Shown here one piece after another: positions 31,680-44,500 of a DNA stretch of 61,420 nt (position 1 is the first letter of the stretch; the number at the start of each line of letters is the position of its first letter). Origin of the DNA: Verrucomicrobiaceae bacterium UBA7681 (GTDB taxonomy: Bacteria > Verrucomicrobiota > Verrucomicrobiia > Verrucomicrobiales > Verrucomicrobiaceae). A program made the position numbers and the translations under genes. The DNA is taken from NCBI GenBank assembly GCA_002482965.1, contig DLGZ01000079.1, positions 1 to 61,420 of the forward strand, in the 5' to 3' direction. The notes under the pieces are model-generated. The model was given only the letters and a program-made list of their open reading frames with translations, was not told where the DNA came from and ran no database searches.

Positions 31680-31890
31680 CTCCCCCTGATTTTCGCTGAT
31701 CGCAGATACTACCTCATCCGCGAATCATGTTGAGCGTGCTCACCTCGTCTCTTCATCACACAGGTGGGAAGATCACAAGTCCATGACGTGCGAAGACTGA
31801 CATGAAGCCAAGGATGAATGGACGTTTGAACTCTTGGCTGCCGGTGGGTTCATTCGTCCCATAAGGAAGTTCAAGGTGCCTTGCTTCAGT

Positions 31891-31904
31891 GACCTTATAA
31901 GGTC
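31891..31904. promoter_or_regulatory. Perfect 14-bp palindrome, possible operator
   Basis: GACCTTATAAGGTC is a perfect palindrome in the gap, about 600 bp upstream of the second giant gene. The size and symmetry suit a dimeric DNA-binding protein. No matching regulator or promoter elements were identified. Confidence 0.3.
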
Positions 31905-32498
31905 GGTTTGGGAATCGCTCTTCCTATTCCTTTTATCCCCAATTCGAGGCGGATAAAGTACAGGGCAATAGGGGTGTAGCGCCATGACTGACGTTATAAG
32001 ATAAAGGAAGCCTTTGCTGTAACATAAGAAAAAAGCGTCTGATACGCTGAATTTAGGGTCTGTGTGGTTCAGGGGTTGGATCAAGCCATGCTCTGGTGAG
32101 GAGTGCTCCGTTCCTTCTTATGAAGCGCAATTCCTCTGTTTATTTTTGGCTCACTGGTCTCAGGGGTCGCTTGTCTCTCGACGCAATTAGACGCTTTTTG
32201 TGCTCCCAAAATGCCGTCGATGACATTGCTCAGGGCCTTAGAATTAGGTGGGTTGCCTTTACTGTCCGGCAGCAAAATGGAGCAGTCATTTGGAGCCGCA
32301 CTCACTCTCAATGGCTCAGCCGTGAGATCGCCTCTTGCAGAGTCCGGCTAGGGTCCGCTGGAGCCGTCATCCAATCGCCCCTCCCTCGAATGCTGAGACG
32401 CTCCATGACCAACCTTGGCTGCCTCCACGAGAGGCTCACACCTGCGCGACGAACCATCCACACGCTCAAGTGATATCAGCTTCCTGAAAATCCATTCT

Positions 32499-32597
32499 AT
32501 GAGACAACCCAATAGTCCTTCTGCTTTGGCCCGATTCACCGGCCTCTGCCTTTTCCTGCTGATGCCGGTCATCACGCTGCCAGTTCCTTTGAATGCC
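32499..32597 (+). other. Signal peptide of the PEP-CTERM giant
   Basis: Residues 1-33: an extended n-region with Arg at 2 and 12, a hydrophobic core from about residue 13 to 26, then P-V-P-L-N-A with probable cleavage before L-T-L-V-W. The mature start L-T-L-V-W-D is typical of verrucomicrobial PATR proteins, which often begin with a W-containing strand. This fixes the translation start at 32499. Confidence 0.75.
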
Positions 32598-35500
32598 TTG
32601 ACTCTGGTTTGGGATCCATCCCAAGACCAATCTGGCAGCGGAGGGGCCGGCACCTGGGACACTGTGACTTCCTCCTGGCTCAGTGGCGGAGTAGATCTCT
32701 CTTGGATCAATGCCGCTGGCAACACGGCGTCCTTTCAGGGGGCGGGCGGGCTCGTCACCCTGGCCGCAAACATCACGGCTGAAGGCCTGATTTTCGATGC
32801 TCCGGGCTACACACTGGCAGGCAACGGAGCGCCCCAGGTGCTGACGCTTGGTTCAGCGGGGATTACGGTGAGTTCCTCCGCTGGGACGATCTCGATTGGT
32901 GACTCTAATTTGTCGTTGCTGCTGGGCGCTGCCGGATCCTTCATCAACAACTCCACCGGTTTGCTCACCCTTGCAGGCAACATCAGCAATGGCGGCAATC
33001 TCCTCACCCTGAGCAACACTGCCAGCGGCAACACGACGATCAGCGGTGGCATCAGCGGAACGGGTGGTTTGACCGTCAACAGCTCAGGCTCAGGTATCGT
33101 CACGCTCTCCGGCATCAATTCATACGCGGGAGCCACCAATGTGCTGGCGGGGACTCTCAATCTGGGAAGCACGTCTGCACTCAGTTCCGGTTCGGCCCTC
33201 ACACTGGCCGATGTCGCGGGGGCCACGCTGGACCTCAATGGCTTCAGTCAATCCGTGGCCGCCCTCTCCGGCGGCGGGGCTTTGGGCGGCAATCTGGTGC
33301 TGGGAAATGGCGCAGTGCTGACGATCGGCGGTGCGCTCACCTCGGCGGTCGGGGGCTACTCGCAGACCACCAACATTGCTAACCCGGGTTCATGGAATAC
33401 ATATTCAGGCCTGTTGTCCGGCACCGGCTCGCTGGCTCTTACGGGCGGCAGTTCACTTCATCTGACCAACAACGCCAACACCTACTCCGGATTCACCAAT
33501 GTTCTCGGCGGCACTTTGGTCATCAGCAACATGGGGCAGCTGGGCACCTCCACGACAGCAATCACCGTGGCCGGATTTTCCAACCAACTGGCCGGTGGCG
33601 CGATCATGGTTCAAGGCGGCACCACTGGCATCAACTTCAATCGCAATCTCGACGTCAATGGTTACGGGATCAGCGGTGCCAACAACAGCGCCGGTTATGC
33701 TCTGGTGAGCATCGGCAACAACACCTTCAGTGGCATCATCACAGCTGCGACGGGTGCAGACACCCGCATAGGCACCGTCGCTGGTAATACAGTGTTCACC
33801 AGCGCTTCCACGCTGAACATCGGCGGCAACACACTGATACTTAACGGAGCTGGCAACTTCATCGTCAACAGCTTCGTAACCGGGGGCGCGCTGTCTGTGA
33901 ATGCCTTTTATCGGTGGAGCGGTGGCGGGCTGCTTGGTCAGATCAGTTTGACCAATCCCTACAACAACTTCCTTGGCCGGGTGGAAGTGACCGGTTCGTA
34001 CTTGCGCATCACATCACCGGGCGCTCTGGGGACTGGCGTGGACAACGGTTCCATCCTGTCTTACGCGGGCAGCTACGAACTGCGAGTAGATCCTGGGTAC
34101 ACAGATTTCTCGAAGAAAACCATCAATTACGTCTCTGCTTCGGGCTCTGCAATTATTGCGGCTCGCGCTGTCGGTGGGGTGGGCATCAATCAAACCATCA
34201 CCATTGGGGGAGCCAGTGTGAATGGAGTCATTTCTCCTGGGTTCAATGAATCGCTTACCACTGGGCCGCTCGTCACCACTTTCAACGGCAATGATGGGTA
34301 TGGAGTCACGATCGGAGCTGGCGGGACGATCACCTACGGGTTCACCGCCAGTACCGGAGCCGGAACCAACCATTCCTATACCAGCAATCTCAACGGGTTG
34401 CTCACTCTGAACAGCAGCTTTCTCTCCGTGGACACCGCTGCCACCAGGACCTACACCATCACCGCCAATGGTGATGTGGTGGTGACCGGAAATCTGCTGA
34501 GCTCAGCCGGTGCCGTCGATCATATTTGGAGCAAGGCCGGCTACGGCACCTTGGCCATTCAGGGCACGGCTTCCACGAACATCGGTGCTTTCAACATCAC
34601 CAATGGCAGTCTGAACATCAATGCGCTGAGTTCGCTGAACGTCAACACCACTGCGACCACGGGCAGCGGCGGCATCGCGCTAGCCAGCACCACGACCAAC
34701 GGCGTCCTGAATTATCTTGGATCAGCCGCTGCAGGTGTCGGAGAAACCTCAAACAAGGCGATCATTCTTGCGGGCACGACTGGCAGCGGCGTCATTTTTG
34801 CCAATCAGCAGCAAAGCGCTGCGAACACCAGTGCCACCGCACTGGCACTGACCAGCAACATCGCCGCTGTAGGGGCGGGTGCGAAGACACTCTATCTGGA
34901 AGGCTACAACAACACTGTCAATGACGCGGTGATCAATCAGATCACCGGCCTCATTTTAGACAATGCAACTCTCGCGGCCAATAAGACATCCCTGGTCAAA
35001 GGCGGCTCCGGCACCTGGCTGTATGCGCCCACGGCATCCTCTTACGCGGCTGCTGCTGTCGCTTCAGGGGCCACGGTGAGCACGAACGGCACCACCACCC
35101 TTGGGGGGACGGTGTTGAACTTTGCCAGCACCACGGGACTGGCGGTAGGGCAGCAGGTCTTTGGCACCGGCATCGTCGCGGGGACTTACATCAGTGCAGT
35201 GTCCTCCAACACGGTCACATTGAGCGTGGGCACTTCCGCTGCCATTGCCAGCGCCGCCTCCATCGTCTTTGGTGGTGAGGCCTCATCTTCGACCACCATT
35301 CCCACGGTCAGCACCAGTGGCAGCACGGCCTCTGGAGCCACCACCGTCATCCTGGCCAGCACGGCAGGTCTTGCTGTGGGGATGGCCGTCACAGGCAGCG
35401 CCGGTCTTCCAGCGGGGGGCATCATCACCGCGATCAACAGCGGCAACAACACCATCACACTCAGTGCAGCAACAACGGCGGTGATCGCTGCATCGACCGC

Positions 35501-38500
35501 TCTGACCTTTAACGGCGCGGTCAATACCAACGTGGTGACTGTGACCAATGCTTCGGGCTTGGTCGTCGGTCAAAGCGTGACGGGACCCAACGTGCCTGCC
35601 GGCACGGTCATCACGGCCATCTATGGGAACAATGTGGTTCTAAAAAACACCATCGCCGCCACCATCACAGGAGGCAGTGTGCTTTACTTCGGCAGCATCG
35701 GCGCGGCTGGAGTGGCGCAGAGTTTCAGCGGCGCGGTCACCGTGGCTGGCGGCACTTTGCAGATCCAGCCCACCGCTGGCACTGGCAACGGCTCCGCACC
35801 TTTGAGCAGCAGCAACAACCTCACTTTCGCCACGGATCCATTGACTGGAAATGGATACGCCGGGGGCACCTTCCAGATGCTCGGCTCGGCAGCAGCAGGA
35901 ACGATGACCATGACGGTCGGTCAGTTGATTCCCACCGCAGGGCAGGGGAACATCATCACCACGGCCAATGGCGGCACACCCACGCTTAGCTTTGGCAATG
36001 CCACACCCATTGGCACACGCGGTGCGGGGGCAGTCCTGAATTTCAGCCCAGGCGCTGGCACGACCATCCAGTTCACCACGACTCCCTTCCTTTCAAATGG
36101 CTTGCTTGGCATCAGTGCCACCAGCAAAGGCTTTGCCTTCTACACAGATTCCACCACGAAAGCGGTGGACTTCGCCACCGTCACCGGCACCGGGCCATTC
36201 ATGGTATCTCCTTTCACCAATTATGTCTCAGGCCTGCCCGTCTCCGGCTCCACCGCCACCAGCACCTACTGGCTCAGCAGCGGCACAGTGACCACCACGG
36301 CCGCTGAAACGGTCAACGCACTCAAGATCTCCGGCGACACCACGCTGACTCTTGGCGGCGTGCTGACACTCGGGGCGGCAAGCAGCATCGACGGGGTGTT
36401 GTTTGACAACTCCACAGGCTCAGCCACGATCGGTGCCAGTTCGGCAGCCTTCACGCTGGGGGGAGCAAACAGTGAAATCATTGTCTATACGGGCGGCAGC
36501 ACCAATGCCAACACGCTGACCATCAGCGCAGCCATCAGCAGTGGCACAGGAGCACTCACCAAAGCAGGCGCAGGCACCTTGATCATCAGCGGGGCCAATA
36601 CCTTCACTGGCAATGTTTACATTGACCAGGGGACACTGCAGCTCTCGGGGGCATCCGCCATGTTGGGTGTCATTACCACCGTTGGCAACATCACCGCGGT
36701 TCGTCAGGATGCCGTGCTGGATCTCAATGCTGCCGGTGCAGACAACACCATAACCATTGGCGCACTCACCGGCGCTGGGACGATCACCAACAGCGGTGCA
36801 GGTTCAAAAACCGCAGCCACCCTGAACATCGGACTCTACGGTACCACCACCACTGCCAGCAGCACCTTCTCCGGTCTGCTGCAGGACGGTGAGAAGGGTT
36901 CAGGCGTGCTCAACGTCACCAAAAACGGCTCGGGTGTGCAGTACCTCAATCCTCTCAATGGCGCGACCTCCAGCACCAGCGCCACAGGCCAGACTTTGGG
37001 CACGTTGGGTTACAACACTTACAGCGGTGTGACCACCATCGCCCAGGGAACTTTGGCCGTCACTCTGCTGGCGAACTACGGCAGCGTCAGCAGCATCGGC
37101 ACGGGCAGCGCTCAGGGCAATGCGGCCAGCCTCGTTCTAGGCAGTTCTGCAGGCGCAACGGCGGGCGTTCTGCAATACATCGGACAGAACAGCAATTCGT
37201 TCATTTCGAGCATTCAGTCGCCGTCCGTTCAGACGAACCGTCTGTTCACCTTGGCTGGCAATGGCGCTCTGGATTCATCGGGCGGCTTTGGGAATTCAGC
37301 GGTTGGGTCCGGCAATAACAACATGGCGGTTCTCTGGTTTACCAACACGGCCGCCGTGGCGTTTTCCACTGCGGGGGCCAAGACGCTCACACTCCAGGGC
37401 ACTTCCACGGGGGACAACGAGATCGACCTTCAACTGATCGACAACACCATCGACAGCACCGCACTCAGCGTGACCAAGGCCGGCACCGGCACGTGGATTT
37501 TGGGCAACACAAACAACACCTACAGCGGTGCCACCACCATCTCGGCAGGGGCACTGCGCGCTCAAGACGCGGGCTCCACGACCACTTCAGCCACCACCAT
37601 TTCAGACTCAGCCTCCTCCGATATTCTCGACTTCGCCAATACAGCGGGTCTTGTGGTGGGCCAGACCGTCAGCGGTGCCGGCATCGCCAGTGGAACCACG
37701 ATTGCGAGCATCCTCAGTCCCTTGCAGATCCGGCTAAGCAGCGCGAACACCGTGGCCAATGGTACAACGCTTTCGTTTGGCAGCATCAACAGTCTCTCTG
37801 CCAACAGCAATCTGGTGCTGGCAGGCGGTGTGTTGGAGACCTCCGGCTATTTCACCCGCGCTCTTGGTACAGGGGCAGGGCAGTTGCAGTGGTCAGGCGG
37901 CACCTCCAACGGTGGCTTCGCAGCTTCGGGTTCATCCCTGCTTGTGGCCATTGGTGGCATTGACAATCCCACCACGCTGGTCTTTGGCACCGCCCCGTTC
38001 ACCAGCGGCGTCTTCATGCTGGGGTCCACCACGGCTCTTTCAGACACCACCGTCCTGAACTCCATCGATCTCAATGGTGGAGCCAGGTCCATCACCGCCA
38101 CGGCCAGTGCCACCACCGCAGCTGCCATCTCCACGCTCGCGGGTAACATCATCGGCGCCACCGGCAGCAGTCTCACTCTGACGGTGTCTGCAAGCACCAT
38201 GCTCCTCATCAATGGGGCCAACACTTATTCTGGCAACACGACCATCAATGGTGGCGGAGCCATTGCCGTTCAAAGCATCGGTTCGGGAACCTCATCCAGT
38301 TCTTTTGGCGATTCCACAGGCCAGTTGAACCTCGGCTCTGGCACCACCACAGGCGGTATTCTCCTCTACACTGGAGTCGGTGAAACAGTCACCCGCACGA
38401 TCAATCTCAATACCACAACCGGAACCAATACCATCGATGCTAGCGGCAGCGGGGCTTTGAATCTCACCAAAATTGTCAATCTTGGCAGCGGTGCGAAAAC

Positions 38501-41500
38501 ACTGACTCTCACGGGTTTGAGCAGGGAGGCGAACACCGTCTCTTCAGTGCTGGCAGACAACGGGGGGGCTCTGACAATATCCAAAACGAATAGCAGCATC
38601 TGGATTCTGGGCTCCGCCAATACCTTCACCGGTGGAGTTTCAGTCATTGACGGCTTTCTGGGGATTGGAGAAGGCTGGAGCACCATTTCTGCCTCCAGCG
38701 CCAATCCACTGGGGATGAGCGCTGGCACGCTCCTGACTCTTGGCTCCACCGGCGGGCTTTTCACTCTAACCACGGGCGGGACCACGTTTAACAGTGCCGT
38801 CAATCTTACTGGGCCAAACATCACGATCAACGGTCTGAACTCCATCACTTTCAATGGAGCGACCACCTTCAACGTGACGTCGGCTTCCTCAATTTTCAAT
38901 AACATTGGCCCGGACGGTACTTTGACCTTTGGCGGTCCGATCACCTGGGCGGCCTCAGCTTTTGGATTTACACTCGGTGGTACGGGGAACACCGTTTTCA
39001 ATGCAGGCCTTCCGGGGACCGCTAATTCGTCGTTCACCATCAACACCCTAGGCACGGTGACTTTCAACGCGAGCAACGCCAACACTGCCGGCATGTCGCT
39101 GACCGAAGGAAACGTCATCGCAAACGCCAAGAATCCTTTCGGTGTTGGCGGAGTGTTCACATTCACTGGAGGCACGCTCAGTGCTGGAAATCTGGCTTTG
39201 ACGGGAACCAATGCCATCGTCAATGCCGTGACCTTGGCGGGGTCTGCGGGTGTGCTCACCGGGAGCAATTCCATTGAATTCTCCGGGGTCGTCGGCATGG
39301 CAGCCAGCCGTGTCTTGACCAATAATATCACCGGCCCTGCATCGTTGACCTTGTCCGGCGGTGTCAGCAATACGGCCGTATCAACCTTGATCCTCGCAGG
39401 TTCGGGCAACACGCTGATCAGCGGCGCTTATGCTGCTGGCACGGGGGCCAATGCCCTGACCTATTCGGGCACGGGCACCTTGACCCTGACCGCCGCCAAT
39501 GCCTACACCGGAGCCACTACCTTGAACAGTGGCACCACAGTTCTGAGCGGGGCCAGCGGAGCCTTGGCCGGCACCTCTGCAATCACCGTGAATCAATCGG
39601 CGACGCTGACCTTGGACAACACGACCAACACGGCGTCCGCCCGTCTCGGCAATCATGCACTGACGCTGGCTGGTGGTACACTGAAGTTGATTGGCAACGC
39701 CGCAGGATCAACGGAAACCAGCACCTCAACTTTGACTCTGGGTACCAGCGGACAAGATCTCATCACGATCACCAACAACGGTGGCACGACCAAATTGAAC
39801 TTTGGCTACCTGCTTGCCAGCGTTGGAAGCACGCTGAACGTCACCTCCAACGTGGCTCTTGGCACATCCTCCAATCAGGTGAATTTCGGTGCCTCCTTGA
39901 GCACGAGCGCGGCCACCGTGACGGGAACCACCCTCACCTTTGCCTCCACGACGGGCCTTGTGGTCGGTCAGGCGGTGTCAGGCGTGGGTATCTTGAACGG
40001 CACCACGATTTCCTCTTTGACGGGTACCACCGTGACGCTGAGTCAGGCAGTCGCCGCCTCCGGTGTGACCTCGGCCACACCGATCACCTTCGGCGTGCCC
40101 TTGGTCGGGGGTATTGCTTCATCCGCGAACGCTCTGCTGCCGCGCGTCATCATCAATGGCACTTCCTGGGCCACGATGGGAGCCAACGGACTCACCACTT
40201 TTTCAAATTACAGCACGCCCACCGATGTCACCCTGGCCAGCCTGATCGCCACTCCCACGATTGCTTTGCAGGTGACCAGCAGCACGACCAATGCGCTCTA
40301 CTCGGCGGGCGCGGCTGCAGGCGGTCGCATCATCAATGCGCTCTCGATCAACGGCAGCGGCCTCACGGTGGGCGTGGGCACGGATGCGGCGTCGACTCTG
40401 GCCAGCGATCTCTCGCTGACTCTGGGCAGCGGCGGCATTTTGGTGAATGGTGGCACGAACACGCTGAACGCGACACGCATCGTGCTGGCTCCGATCAATG
40501 TCACCACCACCGTCGCTCCCGCCGCAGCGGGTACTGAAGCACTCATCCAGGTGGCAAGCGGTGCCACTTTGAATTTGGGCGGCACTCTCGTTGGCACCTT
40601 GTTGACGAATACAAACCTTGCTGGCACCAATTTCTACGCAAACACCACGGCTCCCGTGGCGAGTGTTGCCATCGCAGGTCTGACCAAGGGACTCAGTGGC
40701 AACCTCAACATTACAGCCCGGCAGTTTTACACCGGACCCACCAACCTCAATGGCGGCACGACCAAGCTTGCCGCCGGGAACAACACTCTCTTCGACAATG
40801 GCGGTGCACTGTCGGTGAACTACGGGGCCACTCTGGACCTGAACGGCACCACGCAATACATCGGGAATTTTAGCAACTCGACGGCGAGTGCTGCCTGGAC
40901 AGTGGGTGGCACGGTCACCAGCACTGGCGGCGCTGCGCTTTTGGTGGCGAACTCGACCACGGGCTCCTGGGGCGGAAGCATCACTGGCAGCAGTGCCAAT
41001 GCCATCACTTATGTCCGTGTCGGCGGCAACACCACCACGTTTGACGCCATCAACAGTTACTACGGGGCCACGATCATCATGGGCGGCGGGCTCACCTTGC
41101 AGGACAACGGGGCTCTGACCAACACCTCCTCCGTCACGGTGAATTATTCGATTCTGACTCTCAGCAGCAATGCCGATTTGCTGATCAATAACAATGACCG
41201 GATCAATGACGCGGCGACGATCACTTTGAATGGCGGCAGCCTCGCATACACGGGCCGGGCAAGCACCTACACCTCGGAAACTCTGGGGGCTCTCAATGCA
41301 GCCTCGGGTTTCAGCAACATCACAGTCACTTCCGGGGGCTCCGGCACCTACTCCAATGCGGATCTGGGTTTCGCCAGCATCTCTCACGGCACCGACGCCG
41401 TCTTGAACTTCATCGGCTCCTCGCTGGGTGGTGAAGGCAGCAGTCCGCGAGTCCTGGTGGCCGATAGCGCAAGCCTTGGCTACAGCACCGACTCAGGCGT

Positions 41501-44500
41501 TATTGGCCCCTGGGCCATCGTCAACTCCGACACCTGGGCTGGTTTCAATCCCTCGCTTGGCATTGGTGCTGTAGGAACGAATGGCTACCAAGGATATGCC
41601 GGCGGCTACATGTCCGGCGGAACAGTCACCACCACCACCGCGGTGCTGGGTGCGAACGTGCTCAACACCTACTCCGGCGGCACGCTCAATGGCTTCGGTG
41701 CGGGCAATGTGACCAATATCTTGAATGGCATCATCGGCATCAATCAGGTGATCACCTTGTCAGCAGGCGGAGCGACCACAGACTACCTGCGCTTTGCGGG
41801 CGTGGCCGAAAATGACCTAGCTTTTACCAGTTCATCGGATGTGCTGAACATCATCAAGGGCGGCCTGCTCCATAGCAACAGCGGCGCGGGGTCCACCACC
41901 ATCGGCACTCTGGGTGTCAGGGGCATTCTGACCTCCGGCGGGTTGGAGACATCGGGCACGACAGAATTTGTGATTTTTAACACACTGGGAACCGCCACCA
42001 CCACGACTGGCATCGCGGGCACCGGTACGGTGATCAACAGCAATGTCGTCTCCGTCGCTACGACCAACGGTCTCTTCGCTGGAATGGCCGTTAGCGGGAC
42101 GGGCATTGCCAGCGGGTCTTACGTCACCCAGATTTTGAATGGCAACCAGTTCTTGATCAGCAGCAATGCGACCTCGACCACCGGGGCGCAGACTCTGACG
42201 TTCGGTGCCAACATGGTGATCAACTCCTCCATCCAGGACAATGGCCTGGGGAACGTGACCCGCCTCAACAAGTCCGGCACCGGCACTCTCACGCTCACCG
42301 GCGCAAACAGCTACAGTGGCGGCACGGTGATCACTCAAGGCACTCTGAATCTCGCGGCAACTACTGCGGGAACTCTGGTGATTCCGTCGGGCGGCATCAC
42401 CGTCGTGGGGAGTGGCAGCGGCATCAATGCCACCGCACTGACGGTCGCAACCACCATGTCGAATGGTACTCTGACCGGCATTGGCGGCCAGATTGATTCC
42501 AGCAACTCGCTGACCGTCATTGGCAAGGCCACGGTGACATTGGCAGGCACCCAGACGCTGAGCAACCTCGTCTTCAACAACAACGGCGGTGAAGGCGCTC
42601 CTACGGTGACCACCGCCGCCACCATTCCAGTGAGCGTTCTCAATCTCTCAAGCTTGAATCCGATCACCGCGAGTTCGAGCAATCCCTTCACGGTCTCGAC
42701 CATCAGCGTTGCCTCGCTCGGTCTGACTGCGGGCATCAACACCATCACGGTGAATCCCATCCAGATCGAGGGGAATACGGTGACCCAGCTCACGGCGGGA
42801 CTTAACATCAGTTCACCCATCGTGGGCATTGGTACAAAGGGCACCGGAGTGGGCATCAGCAAGGCAGGCAACGGCCTGCTGCAATTGAGCGGTGCCAGCA
42901 CCTTTGATGGCGGCGTGAATCTCACAGCGGGTGGCATTGCCATTGCAGCCAGCAGCACCACGGTCGGCGGGGTGGTGACCAGCGGCCCTCTCGGAACTGG
43001 CACCTTCACCATTGGTTCCGGCACCTATCTGACTTCGACGGCCACCACCAACGTCATTTCCAATGCGCTCGTGCTGGGTGGTAATGATCTGAGCTACAAG
43101 GGGCCGAACGGCCTCACGCTGAATGGTGCTCTGACCCTGAACTCCGGAGCCACCACCATCAACGTGGATGTGCCAGGCACATTCCTCACCTTGGGCGGCG
43201 TGGTGACAGATAGCGGCGGAACCTCAAGCATCATCAAAACAGGTCTGGGCACCTTGGCTCTGACCAACAACAATTCCTTTGGCGGATCGATCACCGTCAA
43301 CGAAGGCGTCTTTGTGCTCGGCGGCACCACAGGCAGTTCCCCGCAGCCCCTGCTCAATTCCACGGTCATGCTCACCAGTAATGGTACTCTGGCACTTGAG
43401 AACAACGGCCAGTACAGCAACAGCCTGATTGTCTATCAAGGCCTGGCGATCACGATCAATCCAAACTCCAACTACGCCAATCTCTTCGTGGGAAATGCCA
43501 GCACGATTGGCGTGGCTGTCTCTGGGAACGGCACGGGCAACACGATCAAAGTGTCGCAGCTGACCATGACCGGTTCGCAGGTGCTCAATCTCGGCAGCGC
43601 CAATGCTTACTCGATCATCATCCAAAATCTCACCAACACAACGGACGCACCCCGCATCAATGTTGCGGCGGGTATGACCGCGTATGTTTACAATTACTCT
43701 GCGGGCTACAAGCCGATCAATATCGGACTAGGCACTTTGTATCTTCCTGACGTCACCACGGTGGGAACGACCACGACCGTCGCGACCAATCCCATCGAGC
43801 TTTCCACTTACAACAGCAGCAACTACTACCCGCTCGTGATTCAAGCGCCCGCGACTGCGCCCACCACCGTGCCATCCGGTTACACTCAAGGCGGTCTGGC
43901 TGCCAGCTTCAGCAGCCTGGGCGCCGCGCAGGGAATCGTCAGCGTCAATGTGGCCGGGATCGGTTCCTCCGGCAGCGGCACCGTGAGTCTGCTTAATGAC
44001 GCCAGCTTGAACAACCGTGCGTCAGATACCACCGCCTCCTTCACCAATGGCATCACCACGCTTCAGGGGCTTCTGCAAATCACGACGGGCGGCACTTACA
44101 CCTTCCGCAGCGCCACGGATGACGCGGGCCTGCTTTACATCGACGGCCAGTTGGTCCTCAACGACCGCGGCCCCCATGCCTTCATCTCTGAAGCCGCAGG
44201 CAGCGGCCAGATCACCCTCAGCAGTGGTTACCACACCATCACTTACACCGCCTACAATGGCACTCTCTCCGGCTCCTACCGTCTTCTCTACTCTGGGGCG
44301 GACACCACCGGCAATGGAGTGGGCAACACGGTGGCGGGGGCCACAGGTGGCTTCCAGGCGATTTCCTCCAGCAACCTCTACTATGCTGCTGCGGCCCCTA
44401 CGGCGGCCAATGGCTACAACTTTGCTGCCATCATCAACAATAACTACACCCTCGCAGCCAGTGCTTCAGCGACCATTGACACTCTCGGCTCGCCGCTGGG

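Larger units (their letters stand above)
31624..32498 (+). other. 875-bp gap between the giant genes, no convincing gene
   Basis: The base composition is visibly less GC-rich than in the flanking genes. Small frames exist on both strands, for example 31773-32084 and 32081-32311 on the minus strand and 32096-32473 on the plus strand. They show no recognisable domain, ribosome site or codon bias like that of the neighbours, and I do not call them. Visible structure is limited to a hairpin at 31648-31679, a perfect palindrome at 31891-31904 and a small hairpin at 32034-32048. It presumably holds the end of the first transcript and the promoter of the second, but no convincing promoter was found. 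Confidence 0.6.

Noticed and set aside
31773..32311. Two overlapping minus-strand frames in the gap between the giants
   Set aside because: They lack ATG starts with ribosome sites, have no recognisable domain and no supporting codon bias. Described as part of the gap instead.
32096..32473. 125-codon plus-strand frame upstream of the second giant
   Set aside because: No domain, no ribosome site, and composition similar to non-coding sequence.
32415..32498. Upstream TTG start for the PEP-CTERM giant
   Set aside because: It would put 28 polar residues in front of a clear signal peptide; ATG 32499 is the better start.
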